Notes: generated by a model not told the origin, from the sequence alone. A stretch of 64,000 bases of DNA from Alcanivorax sp. S6407 (GCF_023016115.1 NZ_JALKBH010000002.1:186001-250000); one strand, 5' to 3'; counted from the stretch's first letter, positions 24,160-34,114 are shown. Numbers and translations: made by a program.

Positions 24160-25483
24160 CGCCTGCCTCCAGTAGCTCGACAAGCTGGATATTGGTGGGC
24201 CGGGTATCCATGTGACGATAGAAGAACTGAACACCGGCCTGGCGCAGGCTGATAAAAGCAAATTCATCCTGCAGCCACTGCTCGGTGCGCAACACAAAGC
24301 CTTCGAGGCCGGACACCCCGGTCATGGGCATCATGATCAGCAGGGTACGATCCGATATCCACCAGGCCAGATCCAGGCTGCGCAATCCCCGCGCCAGAGC
24401 ATCCAGAATCAAGCCAGCCTGTTCGCTGTCGTCTGCCACAAACAGGGTCAGCGACGTTTCCACCTTGCCTTCTTCACGAAGACGACCCAGAGCTACCAGT
24501 TCCCGCGCCATCTGGAATGGGAGTTCCGGCCACTGCTCCAGTAACGCTCTGGTATCCTTGCCGGCATAAACCACATCGGCATAGAAATTCAGCAGTACCG
24601 ACAGCAGCTGCAAGTTTTCGTAATTCACCGACAGGAACGGCATGCGTTCCACTGCCAGCATGCCGATCACCTTGCCGGCGCTGTTGGAGACCGGTGCAGC
24701 AACGATGTAGGCACCATGGTAATTCTCTTCACCCTCTTGCTGGACATGGGCCAGCAACTGATTCTCCAGGGCATGGGCCAGCAGCTCGTTGTTCTTTTCC
24801 AGAGGCTTGTTCTCCCCCAGCAGTGCCGCAGGGGTATCACTAATGACGCCATCATGGCAGGGATACAGCGCCGCCCGCTGCAACTGGCAATATTCAGCCA
24901 GGATACCAAGCAGATCGTCCCCACCAGGCAGGGTGGCATCGTTACTTTCTTCCAGCGCCAGGGTGCGTAGCCGAAACAGGGCATCACGCACCGTATAGGG
25001 CTTGGTCAGCAGATTTTCTTCCAGCCGGTCATGGGACAGACGCAGCAGAACAAAACGCTGAGTCAGGTTTTGCAGCCGCTCGAGGGAATAACTGGCAGCA
25101 CTGTCGGCACGCATCATCCGCACCCGCCAGAGATCGGAAAACTCCCCGGCGACCAGAGTGAAGATCAGGCCTCCCAGCATGGCGCCTTCCGGAAACGGCT
25201 GCTGCCCATACACACCAAAGGTATTGAGCAGGAACCAGCTACCGATCAGACACAGCATGGCCCATACGCCCACCAGACCGCCGTAGCGCATGGCAATCAC
25301 CAATGGCACCAGCATGATCCAGTGGAACTCGGCAGTCAGCGTCATGGGATCGTCCGGGCGTAACCACAGCCCGATGCCCACAGTTGCGGCCGTCAGCAGT
25401 ACTGTCTCCAGCATGGACCAGCCCACCCTTACGGACGGGGACAGCCACTGCGTCAGTTTGCCGTTGGCGACCCGTTCCAGCAT
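24152..25483 (-). CDS. pelD: PelD, c-di-GMP receptor of Pel synthesis
   Basis: This 443-residue protein has four transmembrane helices (about residues 20-120) and a short coiled stretch. A GAF-like domain follows, then a degenerate GGDEF domain whose active site is not GGDEF (ISDRTLLIMMP). The RxxD I-site is kept as RSLD in ARGLRSLDLAWW. In P. aeruginosa this Arg/Asp pair and a downstream Arg bind dimeric c-di-GMP and switch on polymerisation; an Arg in VLRTEQW is a candidate for the third contact. ATG 25483 overlaps the pelC stop (TGATG). Confidence 0.94.
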   Translation of the reverse strand: MLERVANGKLTQWLSPSVRVGWSMLETVLLTAATVGIGLWLRPDDPMTLTAEFHWIMLVPLVIAMRYGGLVGVWAMLCLIGSWFLLNTFGVYGQQPFPEGAMLGGLIFTLVAGEFSDLWRVRMMRADSAASYSLERLQNLTQRFVLLRLSHDRLEENLLTKPYTVRDALFRLRTLALEESNDATLPGGDDLLGILAEYCQLQRAALYPCHDGVISDTPAALLGENKPLEKNNELLAHALENQLLAHVQQEGEENYHGAYIVAAPVSNSAGKVIGMLAVERMPFLSVNYENLQLLSVLLNFYADVVYAGKDTRALLEQWPELPFQMARELVALGRLREEGKVETSLTLFVADDSEQAGLILDALARGLRSLDLAWWISDRTLLIMMPMTGVSGLEGFVLRTEQWLQDEFAFISLRQAGVQFFYRHMDTRPTNIQLVELLEAGGV

Positions 25484-25995
25484 CAGTCCACTACCGGCTT
25501 GATGAGTTTGTCGATGACTTTCTGACCGATCTCACTGAGCGAATCACGCGCCCAACCGGCTCGGGAGGCGGTACCGCTGTAGACGACCTTACCGGAAGGC
25601 AGTTCACGGATTTCCAGCATCACGCCAACGGCAGGCTCACCATCCACGCCAGTCTTGTAACGCCACTCATGCACCACCCCGCTCACCACGTAACGGGCAT
25701 TCTGGGTAGCGACCCACTGTGCCATCTTGTTGCGGCTGGCACTGGAAGAGGCTTCAAACAGTACGCCGGCGCTATCGGTTTCCGGATAGACTTCTACCTG
25801 CGCCACGCCACGGCGATACAGCACTGCTTCGACGATGGCCGAGGCCCGCAAGCCCGCTTGCGGAGTCGCGGTACGATTAACCAACGGCAGAACCAGCCAG
25901 GTCCCCTCCCCTGACAGATTGACGCCCTTGCTGCTGCGGACATGGGTGCATCCCGCAACTGCGATCATCAGCATCACTGCGATGAGAACTCTCAT
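25483..25995 (-). CDS. pelC: PelC, outer-membrane lipoprotein of Pel export
   Basis: This 170-residue lipoprotein has lipobox VAGC (Cys16). PelC forms a dodecameric ring on the periplasmic face of the outer membrane that funnels Pel into the PelB pore. The core, including WLVLPLVNRTATPQAGLRAS, has the expected length. A GGGAGC element lies 8 nt before the ATG. The gene starts 11 bp after the pelB C-terminal gene. Confidence 0.93.
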   Translation of the reverse strand: MRVLIAVMLMIAVAGCTHVRSSKGVNLSGEGTWLVLPLVNRTATPQAGLRASAIVEAVLYRRGVAQVEVYPETDSAGVLFEASSSASRNKMAQWVATQNARYVVSGVVHEWRYKTGVDGEPAVGVMLEIRELPSGKVVYSGTASRAGWARDSLSEIGQKVIDKLIKPVVD

Positions 25996-26006
25996 GACAT
26001 TGCTCC

Positions 26007-28778
26007 CTAATAGTAAATTCGATATTCCAGTGCCGCCCGGTAGCTATCTTCATCACTACCACCGGTATTCAATTGCCGCTCCAGCAACAACTTCCAGGCA
26101 TCACGGCCGATCAATGGGCCTTCGATACCCAGCCGCCCGTTGACGCCATCCTCAAACAGGCTGTTCTCGCTGTAACCAATCTCCGCCCAGGCCTGAAGCC
26201 GGTGCGGACGAATGTGAATATCCGCCGAGCCCAGCAACAACATCACCTCTGTCTGGTCGTAATCCTGGGGAATGGCGGCGGCGGATTCCCCAACAGGAAT
26301 AAACTGTCTGACATCGCCCATGCTGAGGCGCTCTTCGGTAAAGTCAGCGCGGGTATGGATAACGCGAATGCCCGGAGAGAAACGTGATAACCAGGGGCGC
26401 CAGCTGCTCTCGATATTGACTATGCGCCCGTCACCCAGCACCTCATCATTGAGGTCGTGATACTGGTAATCCGCCAGATCCACCCGATTCTGCCAGGTGC
26501 GGGTCGGGTTCCAGTCCAGTGCTAGCTTATGCCCGGTGCGGGATGCGCCCAGAATCAGCAGAGACGATTCATCTGACGGCATCCTCCACTGATACTGCAA
26601 TCCCAACGACCAGTCCCTGAGCACCGCTGCCGTCATCTCCAGTGCAGCCATGCTTTCTTCGTTTTCCAGCAGGGTTCGCTGGCCCACATAGAATTCGTGC
26701 TGGTAACGGGCCCTGCGATAATTCCAGAACGCACCGATTCGGGTTTCCTCTTCATCAATAATCAGCAGCGTCTCATCATTGCTGCTGAAACGCCGCTGAT
26801 TCACTTGCACGGCGAACTGGCTGAAGCGCCCTGCTGGCTGGTACTGGGTGAACAACCATTCCTCGATATCCAGCGCGCCAATGCGTTGTACTCCGGCATC
26901 CAGCTGTGAGGAACGCGAAAGCGGTAAAAGCAGCTCCTCCTGCTCGTTGTAACGGCCGGCCAACTCGGGGGCCTGATGCTGCAACAGGGCATAGGTGGCA
27001 GCCGCCATGGCGGGTTCATCGAGCTGCAACTCCACATCCAGTTTTTCCTGTCTGGAGAGACTCAAACCATAACGATCACGGGCGCGTGCCACACCGTCCA
27101 TGTCGTATTCCAGGGACGCATACGCCAATGCCGTTCCGCCCTGAAGTTCACCATTCGCCTGCAGCTTGCGCAGGTACCAACCGAGCGCAAGCTCCTGGCT
27201 GGTTTGCAGCTGTGACCATTGCGCCAGCCATTCAGCCTTTTCTGCGTCGTCCAGCTGGCCTGAAGCGTTGGCAACGGCGTTGGCCCGATTCAATGAGGCA
27301 TCGCCATTCTCGAAGTACTGGCTGAGCGCCTGGATCATGTAGATGTATTCGCTGGCCTGGTCCTTCTCTACTCGCTCCGGCTGGTTTTCCCACAGGTGCC
27401 GCAATACCGGCCAGGCCTCATCAGTACGCCCGGCTGCCATCAAGGTCTGTGCATACTGCCACTGTCGGGTCCAGTCCCGGGGGGAGCGCTGCAAAATGGC
27501 TTTCTGGTAACGCAGCGCCGCCTCGGTATCCCCCAGCAGCAAATAGGACGCCGCATAGGCCTCCCAGTAGCTACTGCTGCGACGAGCCTCATCTTCCCAG
27601 GCACGCAGACTGCGACGCAGAATGTCCTTGTTGCCTGCTGCCACATGCAGCCACAGCCAGCTGATTCGCGATTCACGATCATCCGGCGCCAGAACAAGTG
27701 CCTGACGCAGCGAACGGCGCGCTTCGTTATGACGGTTGTTACGTTGCTGGAAAGCGGCCTGGAACTGCATGAAAGGCGGATATTGCTCCAGGGTTTGCCG
27801 CTGCTCACCACTCAGCTGATCAAGAAAGACCTGCACGCCGATGTTGTCGCCTCGATCTTGCAGGGCATACAGCACCCCCACCGCAAGAGCAGGATCCTCC
27901 AGCTTTCGCCAGGCCCGGGACATCAACGCCACCATTTCATCCCGGTCCCGGTAACGGATCAGATTGATATAGGTGTAGAGATCAGGAATGGTGTCATCGT
28001 CATGGGCAATGAGCTTTTCATAGTTTTCCTGGGCCAGATCCCAGCGCCCTTGCTCGGCGGCCATGACTGCCAGCTGACGGGTGATCAGCGGGGAATAGTC
28101 CAACCCTTGCGCATCCTTTGACAGGTTATCCAGCGCGGCATCACGATCACCATGCAGCCATTGTATCCGTGAAGCATGCAGCGCCATGTCGTGCTGCGGG
28201 CCATACCGATCCATGTAGTTTCGGGCGTATTGTGCCGCCTGCTGATCTGCCCCCTGATTCAGGGAAAGCAACATCATCTGCCTGAGGGCTGGTCGGCTTG
28301 GGTAACGACGGTTCCAGTCCCGGAAAAACGCCACACCTTCGTCCGGCTGACCCAGCAATTCATATTCCCGGGCAATTTTTTCAATCAAGGCCGCATCCCG
28401 CGGGTTGTCACGGAGGGTTTTCTGGTACGCCTCCAGCATCAAGCGGTTATCGTAGACAGCCGGCGCCAACGCCATGACCTCATTCCAGGCCTGGCGGGAA
28501 TCCGACAGTTCGGCCACCTTGCGCCAGGCTTTCAGGGACGTCTGGGCATCTCCCTGCCAACGTGCTACCTGGGCCAACCGTTCCCACCAGCGCACATCAC
28601 CCGGCCGCCAGTACAGGGCGTTATCGATGACCTGCCGGGCACGGGCAAGGTTGCCCGCGCCGACAAAGACCTGATAGCTGTCGTTATAGTACGACTCCAC
28701 ATAGGGCTCAGGCTGCTGTTGCGCGTGGCTCTGGCCACTCAACAGCAAGGCAGCAAACAATACTCCACGCCACTTCAT
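26007..28778 (-). CDS. pelB: PelB, C-terminal polypeptide: TPR repeats and outer-membrane barrel
   Basis: This 923-residue protein has its own Sec signal peptide (VLFAALLLSGQSHA), then many TPR-like helical pairs (DNALYWRPGDVRWWERLAQV and similar) to about residue 560. The C terminus is rich in amphipathic strands (EFYVGQRTLL, LGLQYQWRMP) and ends YRAALEYRIYY, fitting the porin domain that exports Pel. In P. aeruginosa PelB is one chain of about 1190 residues; here this part and the preceding gene together make about 1213. Its ATG shares one base with the upstream TGA (TGATG), implying coupled translation. Confidence 0.9.
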   Translation of the reverse strand: MKWRGVLFAALLLSGQSHAQQQPEPYVESYYNDSYQVFVGAGNLARARQVIDNALYWRPGDVRWWERLAQVARWQGDAQTSLKAWRKVAELSDSRQAWNEVMALAPAVYDNRLMLEAYQKTLRDNPRDAALIEKIAREYELLGQPDEGVAFFRDWNRRYPSRPALRQMMLLSLNQGADQQAAQYARNYMDRYGPQHDMALHASRIQWLHGDRDAALDNLSKDAQGLDYSPLITRQLAVMAAEQGRWDLAQENYEKLIAHDDDTIPDLYTYINLIRYRDRDEMVALMSRAWRKLEDPALAVGVLYALQDRGDNIGVQVFLDQLSGEQRQTLEQYPPFMQFQAAFQQRNNRHNEARRSLRQALVLAPDDRESRISWLWLHVAAGNKDILRRSLRAWEDEARRSSSYWEAYAASYLLLGDTEAALRYQKAILQRSPRDWTRQWQYAQTLMAAGRTDEAWPVLRHLWENQPERVEKDQASEYIYMIQALSQYFENGDASLNRANAVANASGQLDDAEKAEWLAQWSQLQTSQELALGWYLRKLQANGELQGGTALAYASLEYDMDGVARARDRYGLSLSRQEKLDVELQLDEPAMAAATYALLQHQAPELAGRYNEQEELLLPLSRSSQLDAGVQRIGALDIEEWLFTQYQPAGRFSQFAVQVNQRRFSSNDETLLIIDEEETRIGAFWNYRRARYQHEFYVGQRTLLENEESMAALEMTAAVLRDWSLGLQYQWRMPSDESSLLILGASRTGHKLALDWNPTRTWQNRVDLADYQYHDLNDEVLGDGRIVNIESSWRPWLSRFSPGIRVIHTRADFTEERLSMGDVRQFIPVGESAAAIPQDYDQTEVMLLLGSADIHIRPHRLQAWAEIGYSENSLFEDGVNGRLGIEGPLIGRDAWKLLLERQLNTGGSDEDSYRAALEYRIYY

Positions 28779-29650
28779 CAATTGTTGTCCTCCGGAAGAC
28801 GGAGCAACAACACGGCATAGTGTTGTGCCTGGGACACATCGGCGCAGGCCAGCGACAGATTCATTAACCGGTACAACACATCCTTGTCCTGCAAAAAGGC
28901 CTGGTCACGCTCGCGCATCACACGAACCGCATCCTCATACCTTTCTCCGGCTTGCAGCACTTCCAGTGCAGAGAGAAATGCCGTGCGCCGGGTCGCATAG
29001 TCATCACTGGCATCCATGGCCTCCAGGTGAGCTTGCGCCGCTTCCAGGTAGCGGCCCTCTCCCAGCAACAGACGGGCAGAAAGCGCGTGCAGCTTCTCTG
29101 CGCCATGGCCATTGACGGCCAACTGGCGGTAGAGACGTACCGCCTGATCCACCAGCCCCATGGCCATGGCCATTTCGGCAGCCTGATCCGCCCTTTCAGC
29201 ACTCAGACCATTAATATCCAGCCCCTGCAGCCCTTCGCGGGTCCGTGGATACAGAGCCGTTCCCGGGCGTTGTGGCGGCTCGATCGCCATGAGCTGAATA
29301 AAGTCACGGCGCAAGGTCAACCAGGCAATTTCCGTTTCGAAGCCAAATTGCTCGCCACGCGGAATCAGCTCCAGCTGGTAAGAAGCCTGCTCATATTCCC
29401 CCAGTTCGATCAATTCCCTGGCCAGCAACAAGCGCAGCTCATAGTCATCTGGTTTGGCTTGCAGCCATGCCTTCATGTAGCTGAGGCTCACCGCATCCAG
29501 ATGGGAATTGCGCAGGATGTCGGAAAGATTGCGCGGAAACACCAGCCAGAAGGTCACCAGAATCACCGTCAACAAAATGGCAAGTTCGGGCAACCGGGCG
29601 ACACTCAGGCGGTCAGTGCGAACATTCAAGCCGTAGCTCTTCGAGCCCAT
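28778..29650 (-). CDS. pelB: PelB, N-terminal polypeptide: membrane anchor and TPR repeats
   Basis: This 290-residue protein has one transmembrane helix (LAILLTVILVTFWLVFP, about residues 25-41) followed by TPR-like helices (DDYELRLLLARELIELGEYE). It matches the N-terminal portion of a usual PelB, which anchors in the inner membrane and binds PelA through its TPRs. Start ATG 29650 has AGGAG 9 nt upstream and overlaps the end of pelA by 38 bp. The frame closes with TGA and is followed by a new signal peptide, so the break does not look like a simple frameshift. Confidence 0.88.
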   Translation of the reverse strand: MGSKSYGLNVRTDRLSVARLPELAILLTVILVTFWLVFPRNLSDILRNSHLDAVSLSYMKAWLQAKPDDYELRLLLARELIELGEYEQASYQLELIPRGEQFGFETEIAWLTLRRDFIQLMAIEPPQRPGTALYPRTREGLQGLDINGLSAERADQAAEMAMAMGLVDQAVRLYRQLAVNGHGAEKLHALSARLLLGEGRYLEAAQAHLEAMDASDDYATRRTAFLSALEVLQAGERYEDAVRVMRERDQAFLQDKDVLYRLMNLSLACADVSQAQHYAVLLLRLPEDNN

Positions 29651-32387
29651 GCTGCGCACTCCTGTAGTGATAGATGCCGCCACTGCGACGGGTGGGGGAA
29701 AGCACTCTGCCGTTGTGCTTCAGCTGGCAGCCGCTGACGTTGGCCAGGGTGAATGACAGAGCATCGTAGCCGAGCAGGGAAAAACGGAACCCGTCGGGCT
29801 GTTTCTGAAAGGCTGTCAGGCGGGCATTTGCCTGCTGCAGATACGGGCCCTGTGGCGAAGCAGTGCCTTGCCAGCTGGCTTGCTCACCGACCAGATGAAG
29901 ATAACGACCGGGCTTGTCCTCGTGGTAACCCGCCACACCTTCACTGCTGGTCATGTCCGGCAGCGGCAGCGCCGTCGGCAGGCGCACGGTGCGCAGCTCT
30001 CCGCCGCCACGGACCAGCCAGCGATCGCCTTCACGGGCAATCACCATGTCGTTGAAGTCGAGCACCTTGCGTACATATTCCGACGCAAAAACCGGATGCA
30101 GATCCTGTTTTCCTACCCAACGATAGACATCCAGCAACGATTGCAGGGAGGCGTTCTTGCTGGCGATGTAGGTGTGGTAGTAGACGTCCACCGGTTTGAA
30201 CCGGTGAGGTGTCTCGGTCAATTCGAAGGTCTCGATTACCCGGTTGAAACCGTAGAAAGGCCCACTCCACTCATTGGTATAAATATTTTCATTCTGGTTC
30301 GGCGCATACACCTGATACTCCTCACCCTTGGGTAACCCGATGCCTCTGATCAGAGTCCAGGTCGGCGAGCTTCTCGTGATCACGGTGTCACTGCCATTCA
30401 TGTTAAGCAGGCCATTTTCACGCGCCAGCTTCAGGGCTTCCGGGCTGGGAATGGTATCTCCGCTCCACAGCACCATGCGGGTTTTCTTGCCCGGCGGAAG
30501 AAGATTGTCGTCGATATAACGGGTTGAACCGACCACTTCCCGTTCCGAGGTCATGCTGTAATTCGGCACAGGCAGGCGCAGCTGCCCCTCCGGTCCATTC
30601 AGCTCGGTGGGATACTCTTCGGCGTCGTACCAGAAGAACGGGTGCGAGTAGGTATGGGTGGCTGCTTCCACATGGGCCAGGGAGAAAATCTGCCGGGCAA
30701 TGTGCTCCAGTCGCGGCGCCATTTTCGGATACAGGCCCTGCGGCGAAACCTCTGCCTCGATGATAGACACCGTGGTGGGCACCTTGAATTTCTTCAGTAC
30801 CTCTTCCAGCAACACCAGCGCATCCGGCTGCCCCTGATAGCCTTCCACTTCGGCCAGACTCGGGAAGCCATCCCCGTCAATGTGAGCGAACAACAACCGC
30901 TTGCCGTTTTCCGTGGTCACATCAGGAATCGGCATCTCCGGCAATTGCAGGGCATCATGCAGAAAAGTGAGCGGGTTGAGCATCCACCGCTCCAGACCCT
31001 TGCCCTCAACCGTGGGCAGGGTGGAACGAATCACATAGGGGTTGAAGGCATACCCCCCCCACTCTGTCATCGCCACCGGCATGTAGTGCTGGGTGCCGGA
31101 AACCAGCTCCAGCCAGGGGGTCGTCACCTGGGTGTTGTAGAGCGGCTCCCCCACTGGCATGAAGGCCGGCAAAGGCGCTTCAAACCCCATATCAGGGTGC
31201 TGTGTAACCGCCCTGGGCAATTGGCGCGGGTTGTTGCGGCCCTGAAAGCCGAAGATCCCCCCATTGGGGCCCAGTGGATCCACCGCCGGATACCCCACCA
31301 TGGCAATGGGTACTCCAGCTTCACGCTGGGATACCAGCCAGTCCTCAAAGGCAGGAGAAGCGATGCCATCTGTTTCCAGCCAGGTCATGATGCCCGCGTA
31401 CCGCCCCTGCAACGCCCCGGACGGCATAGGGTCATCGACACCGAGAATTTCCGGCACCAACCCCTGAAACTGTAATGGCATCAAGCCGTAGCGCACCACA
31501 TCCGACAATTCCCAGGTACGCTCTTCATTGCCTCCGTGGATCACCAGTACCTTGCGCGGCACCACTTCCCGTATGCCCACGCCCATGCTGTCGATAGCCG
31601 GATTGGTAACCCAGGGGATGATGCCATGTGCGGCAATACTTTTAGCCAAACTACGCGCCTGCTCCCGGCCGGCAGGCGGCGCATAATCGATGGCGATGCT
31701 GTCGACCCCATAGGTTTCCCGACTTTGACGGAAAGCTTCCAGTAACCAGGCACGATCTGGTTCGGGGATCGCCTGATAAGTCTGCTTGTCCGGTTGCCAG
31801 CCCTGGTACAGGGATTCGGCGGCAATGGCGTCAACCTGCGCCGTAATCAGTGGCATCAGTTCAAAGCCGCGGTTGAAGATGAATCGGGCATCAGGAAAGC
31901 GCTCACCCACCGCATTGATCAGCGCCGCCAGCCCGGCACGCTGTGCCTGCCTGCCAGGCTCATCCGTCACCGCCAGCTGGTAGCTGTCCAGGGTATCCAG
32001 GAAAAAACCGCGATAGCCCTGCTCCCAGAGGGGGGTGAAAACCTCATCGAGGAAGAGTGCACGAAGTTGCGGAGAAGACTGGTCGAGAATAAAGGAACCC
32101 CAATTGGGGTTTTTGCCCAATCGCCACTCGGGCTGAATAGCGGAGAAGTAGGCACGTGAGGCGAGCACTTCACCCAGGCTGACATAGGCATAGAAGGATT
32201 GATCGCGAAAATCAGCGGGGACGCTGTCTGCCTGCCCGGGTTCCACCACCGGGTAGTCGTACAAAGACAGCTCTGCCCAGGGAATGGCATCCCCGTAATA
32301 GAAAGCTGCAGCGGAATCAGGCGCTGTCGCCCCCCTGCTGGAGAGAGCAAAAAAGGTCAGGCCCAAAAGTATCATCAACCGGTACAA
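29613..32387 (-). CDS. pelA: PelA, periplasmic Pel hydrolase/deacetylase
   Basis: This 924-residue protein has a signal peptide (LMILLGLTFFALSSRGA). The N-terminal GH166-type barrel (YYGDAIPWAELSLYDYPVVE) carries a Glu191 in AAESLYQGW that corresponds to the catalytic residue of characterised PelA. A reductase-like middle domain follows. The carbohydrate-esterase deacetylase part has metal-site motifs FAHIDGDG and ATHTYSHPF. It hydrolyses and partly deacetylates Pel, giving the cationic polymer. The likely start is TTG 32387, since AAGGGG sits about 8 nt upstream; ATG 32375 is the alternative. It is first in the operon. Confidence 0.94.
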   Translation of the reverse strand: MYRLMILLGLTFFALSSRGATAPDSAAAFYYGDAIPWAELSLYDYPVVEPGQADSVPADFRDQSFYAYVSLGEVLASRAYFSAIQPEWRLGKNPNWGSFILDQSSPQLRALFLDEVFTPLWEQGYRGFFLDTLDSYQLAVTDEPGRQAQRAGLAALINAVGERFPDARFIFNRGFELMPLITAQVDAIAAESLYQGWQPDKQTYQAIPEPDRAWLLEAFRQSRETYGVDSIAIDYAPPAGREQARSLAKSIAAHGIIPWVTNPAIDSMGVGIREVVPRKVLVIHGGNEERTWELSDVVRYGLMPLQFQGLVPEILGVDDPMPSGALQGRYAGIMTWLETDGIASPAFEDWLVSQREAGVPIAMVGYPAVDPLGPNGGIFGFQGRNNPRQLPRAVTQHPDMGFEAPLPAFMPVGEPLYNTQVTTPWLELVSGTQHYMPVAMTEWGGYAFNPYVIRSTLPTVEGKGLERWMLNPLTFLHDALQLPEMPIPDVTTENGKRLLFAHIDGDGFPSLAEVEGYQGQPDALVLLEEVLKKFKVPTTVSIIEAEVSPQGLYPKMAPRLEHIARQIFSLAHVEAATHTYSHPFFWYDAEEYPTELNGPEGQLRLPVPNYSMTSEREVVGSTRYIDDNLLPPGKKTRMVLWSGDTIPSPEALKLARENGLLNMNGSDTVITRSSPTWTLIRGIGLPKGEEYQVYAPNQNENIYTNEWSGPFYGFNRVIETFELTETPHRFKPVDVYYHTYIASKNASLQSLLDVYRWVGKQDLHPVFASEYVRKVLDFNDMVIAREGDRWLVRGGGELRTVRLPTALPLPDMTSSEGVAGYHEDKPGRYLHLVGEQASWQGTASPQGPYLQQANARLTAFQKQPDGFRFSLLGYDALSFTLANVSGCQLKHNGRVLSPTRRSGGIYHYRSAQHGLEELRLECSH

Positions 32388-32420
32388 ACGTGCGCCCCTT
32401 CACATTATCCCTGTGACGTG

Positions 32421-32470
32421 TGCGCGTTTTATACAGGAAATATCCCTTAGGGGGGACATACATTTGTCTA
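32421..32470 (-). promoter_or_regulatory. Possible pel promoter region with palindrome
   Basis: On the minus strand, TATAAA (32433-32428) could be a -10 element about 40 bp before pelA. The palindrome CCCTTAGGG (32444-32452) lies where the spacer would be, and no good -35 is visible. That would fit activator-dependent or repressed transcription, but this is only a reading of the sequence. Confidence 0.25.
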
Positions 32471-32505
32471 ACAAAATGAAAAATAAGGTTACATCATCGG
32501 CTAAT

Positions 32506-33078
32506 TCATACTAAAGCATGAGCAAGACGACTTTCCTTGCCAAACTGGGGCCGCAGAAAATCCATCTGGTCTCCGCGGATGCGGTGACTGTTAATCAAAG
32601 CCAGATATTCCGCCATGTTGGGCACGTAGGGCAGCGCCAACAATTCCATCTCGATTGCCTCCAGCCGCCGACTCCCCTTGCGCTGGTTACAGCGCCGGCA
32701 GGCCGACACCACATTGGACCAGATATCTCTCCCTCCACGGGAGGTGGGCACAATGTGGTCACGGGTGAGGGCCCGTTCCGGGAACGGCTTACCGCAATAA
32801 AGGCAGAGTTGCTGGTCGCGGCGAAACAGCGCGCGGTTGGTCAGTGGCGGGGCCTGTCGTCGGTGACCATGAATCACCCCGTCGCAGGCGATGATGGAAT
32901 GCAACTCCAGAGAGGAACGCTCACCGGTATGCCGGCATATCCCCCCCCGGGGCCGATAAATCACCTCACCCAGCGTCCAGGTGACCAGCCCCCTTGCATA
33001 CAGTGTGGCGGCCATCTGCCAGTCCAGCCATTCAATCGGGGTGCCCCCCTTGTCCAGCCTCAGGATGCGTTCACTCAT
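32506..33078 (-). CDS. HNH endonuclease family protein
   Basis: This 190-residue protein has a zinc-ribbon HNH nuclease fold. CLYCGKPF and CRRCNQRK give the two CxxC pairs, and TRDHIVPTSRGG with the following N gives the HNH core. ATG 33078 is chosen because GGAGAG lies about 9 nt upstream and family members start close to MSERILRLD. Stand-alone HNH proteins of this size are common in gammaproteobacterial chromosomes, and I know no role for them. Nothing around it suggests restriction, a mobile intron or phage. It lies upstream of pelA in the same direction, but 118 bp away. Confidence 0.82.
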   Translation of the reverse strand: MSERILRLDKGGTPIEWLDWQMAATLYARGLVTWTLGEVIYRPRGGICRHTGERSSLELHSIIACDGVIHGHRRQAPPLTNRALFRRDQQLCLYCGKPFPERALTRDHIVPTSRGGRDIWSNVVSACRRCNQRKGSRRLEAIEMELLALPYVPNMAEYLALINSHRIRGDQMDFLRPQFGKESRLAHALV

Positions 33079-33296
33079 GGGCAAGCTCTCCAGTGCCATT
33101 GTTTTTCGAACGAGACAGATTTGGAAGAAATGGGGTCGATAGCGATAGTAAGCATGCAGTGATGACGGTTCGGCGACAGCCGGAACCGGAAAAAACGGAG
33201 AAGCGGAGACAGGGAAGCCGGCAGACGGTGTCTGGGAAGGGAGAGCCTGGTCGTTGCGAACCAAACAACACTATCGCCATGCCTTTGCTGTGGAAT

Positions 33297-33330
33297 CTGT
33301 GGTTAACCTGCCTCGACAGCCTAACCACAG
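33297..33330. other. Stem-loop in the intergenic region
   Basis: A perfect 9-bp stem CTGTGGTTA/TAACCACAG with a 16-nt loop lies 47 bp beyond the stop codon of the DUF3047 gene. There is no T run. The remaining DNA between 33079 and 33376 shows nothing else. Confidence 0.4.
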
Positions 33331-33376
33331 ACGCTCAAATAATAACCAGCGCAGCGCTGTGCTCGCAACCCGGTAG

Positions 33377-34018
33377 TTATGGCCGGGGGCGGAATGCAGG
33401 TAAACGGTAGCAGGCAGACACACTGGATCCGGTGTTATCTCCATCCGTCATGATCGCCACTGCATCCACCGACGCCACCTCCAGTTGGTGGAAGCGTCGA
33501 AAATCCTCACGCACATTCCGGGAAAAGCTTTGCCATCCCGGTGCCGGCCCCGGGCCTTGCACCACCACCATGTGAGCCTGGCCTGCAAACGGATTGGGCC
33601 AGTGGCTGCCCGCGGGATATTGGCGGGACCAGACATAATTGATGGCCCGGGTCTGCCACGGTAGCCAGCCTTTGCGGATCACATAGACCCGGGCCTGAAA
33701 GTCATCACCCTCTTTGCGCTTTTCATCCACGGCCGGCCAGTCAGTCATCGCTGGCGCCTTCCACTGCCAATGCAGCCAGGGAGAAGCCGCCAGATTCACC
33801 TCTTCTTCTAACACCAAGCCAGACGCACTACCCGACGCGTGTGCCTGCCAGCAATCTGCCTCAGCGTCGAATTGGTACTGCGTTTCTCCTGCAAATCGCA
33901 CCGACTGCCAACCCTCGGGGACCTGTGAAACCGCGGATACCGGCCAGAAGGCCAACGACATCCCGACAGTGATCAGTAAACATTCGACCAGCGGGTCGCT
34001 CACAAGCCTCGTTTTCAT
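33377..34018 (-). CDS. DUF3047-family exported protein
   Basis: This 213-residue protein has a signal peptide (LLITVGMSLAFWPVSA) and segments WLHWQWKAPA, DFQARVYVIRKG and INYVWSRQYPAG, which match what I recall of DUF3047. The fold is probably a beta-sandwich; function unknown. Start ATG 34018 has AGGAAA upstream; an in-frame ATG 34042 lacks one. It is divergent from the GMC dehydrogenase gene, with 96 bp in between. Confidence 0.78.
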   Translation of the reverse strand: MKTRLVSDPLVECLLITVGMSLAFWPVSAVSQVPEGWQSVRFAGETQYQFDAEADCWQAHASGSASGLVLEEEVNLAASPWLHWQWKAPAMTDWPAVDEKRKEGDDFQARVYVIRKGWLPWQTRAINYVWSRQYPAGSHWPNPFAGQAHMVVVQGPGPAPGWQSFSRNVREDFRRFHQLEVASVDAVAIMTDGDNTGSSVSACYRLPAFRPRP

Positions 34019-34114
34019 CGGCTTTTTTCCTAAAATAGACATACTGTTTACGCGGAACAGGCAACACCTTTCCAGCCTGTGCTTTCCGCCTTTCATATTT
34101 GTTGAGGACAACCC

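Noticed and set aside
32506-33078. HNH protein as part of an HNH-associated RNA or a mobile intron
   Set aside because: No conserved RNA structure or intron-like flanks next to it; the gene looks like a common chromosomal stand-alone HNH.
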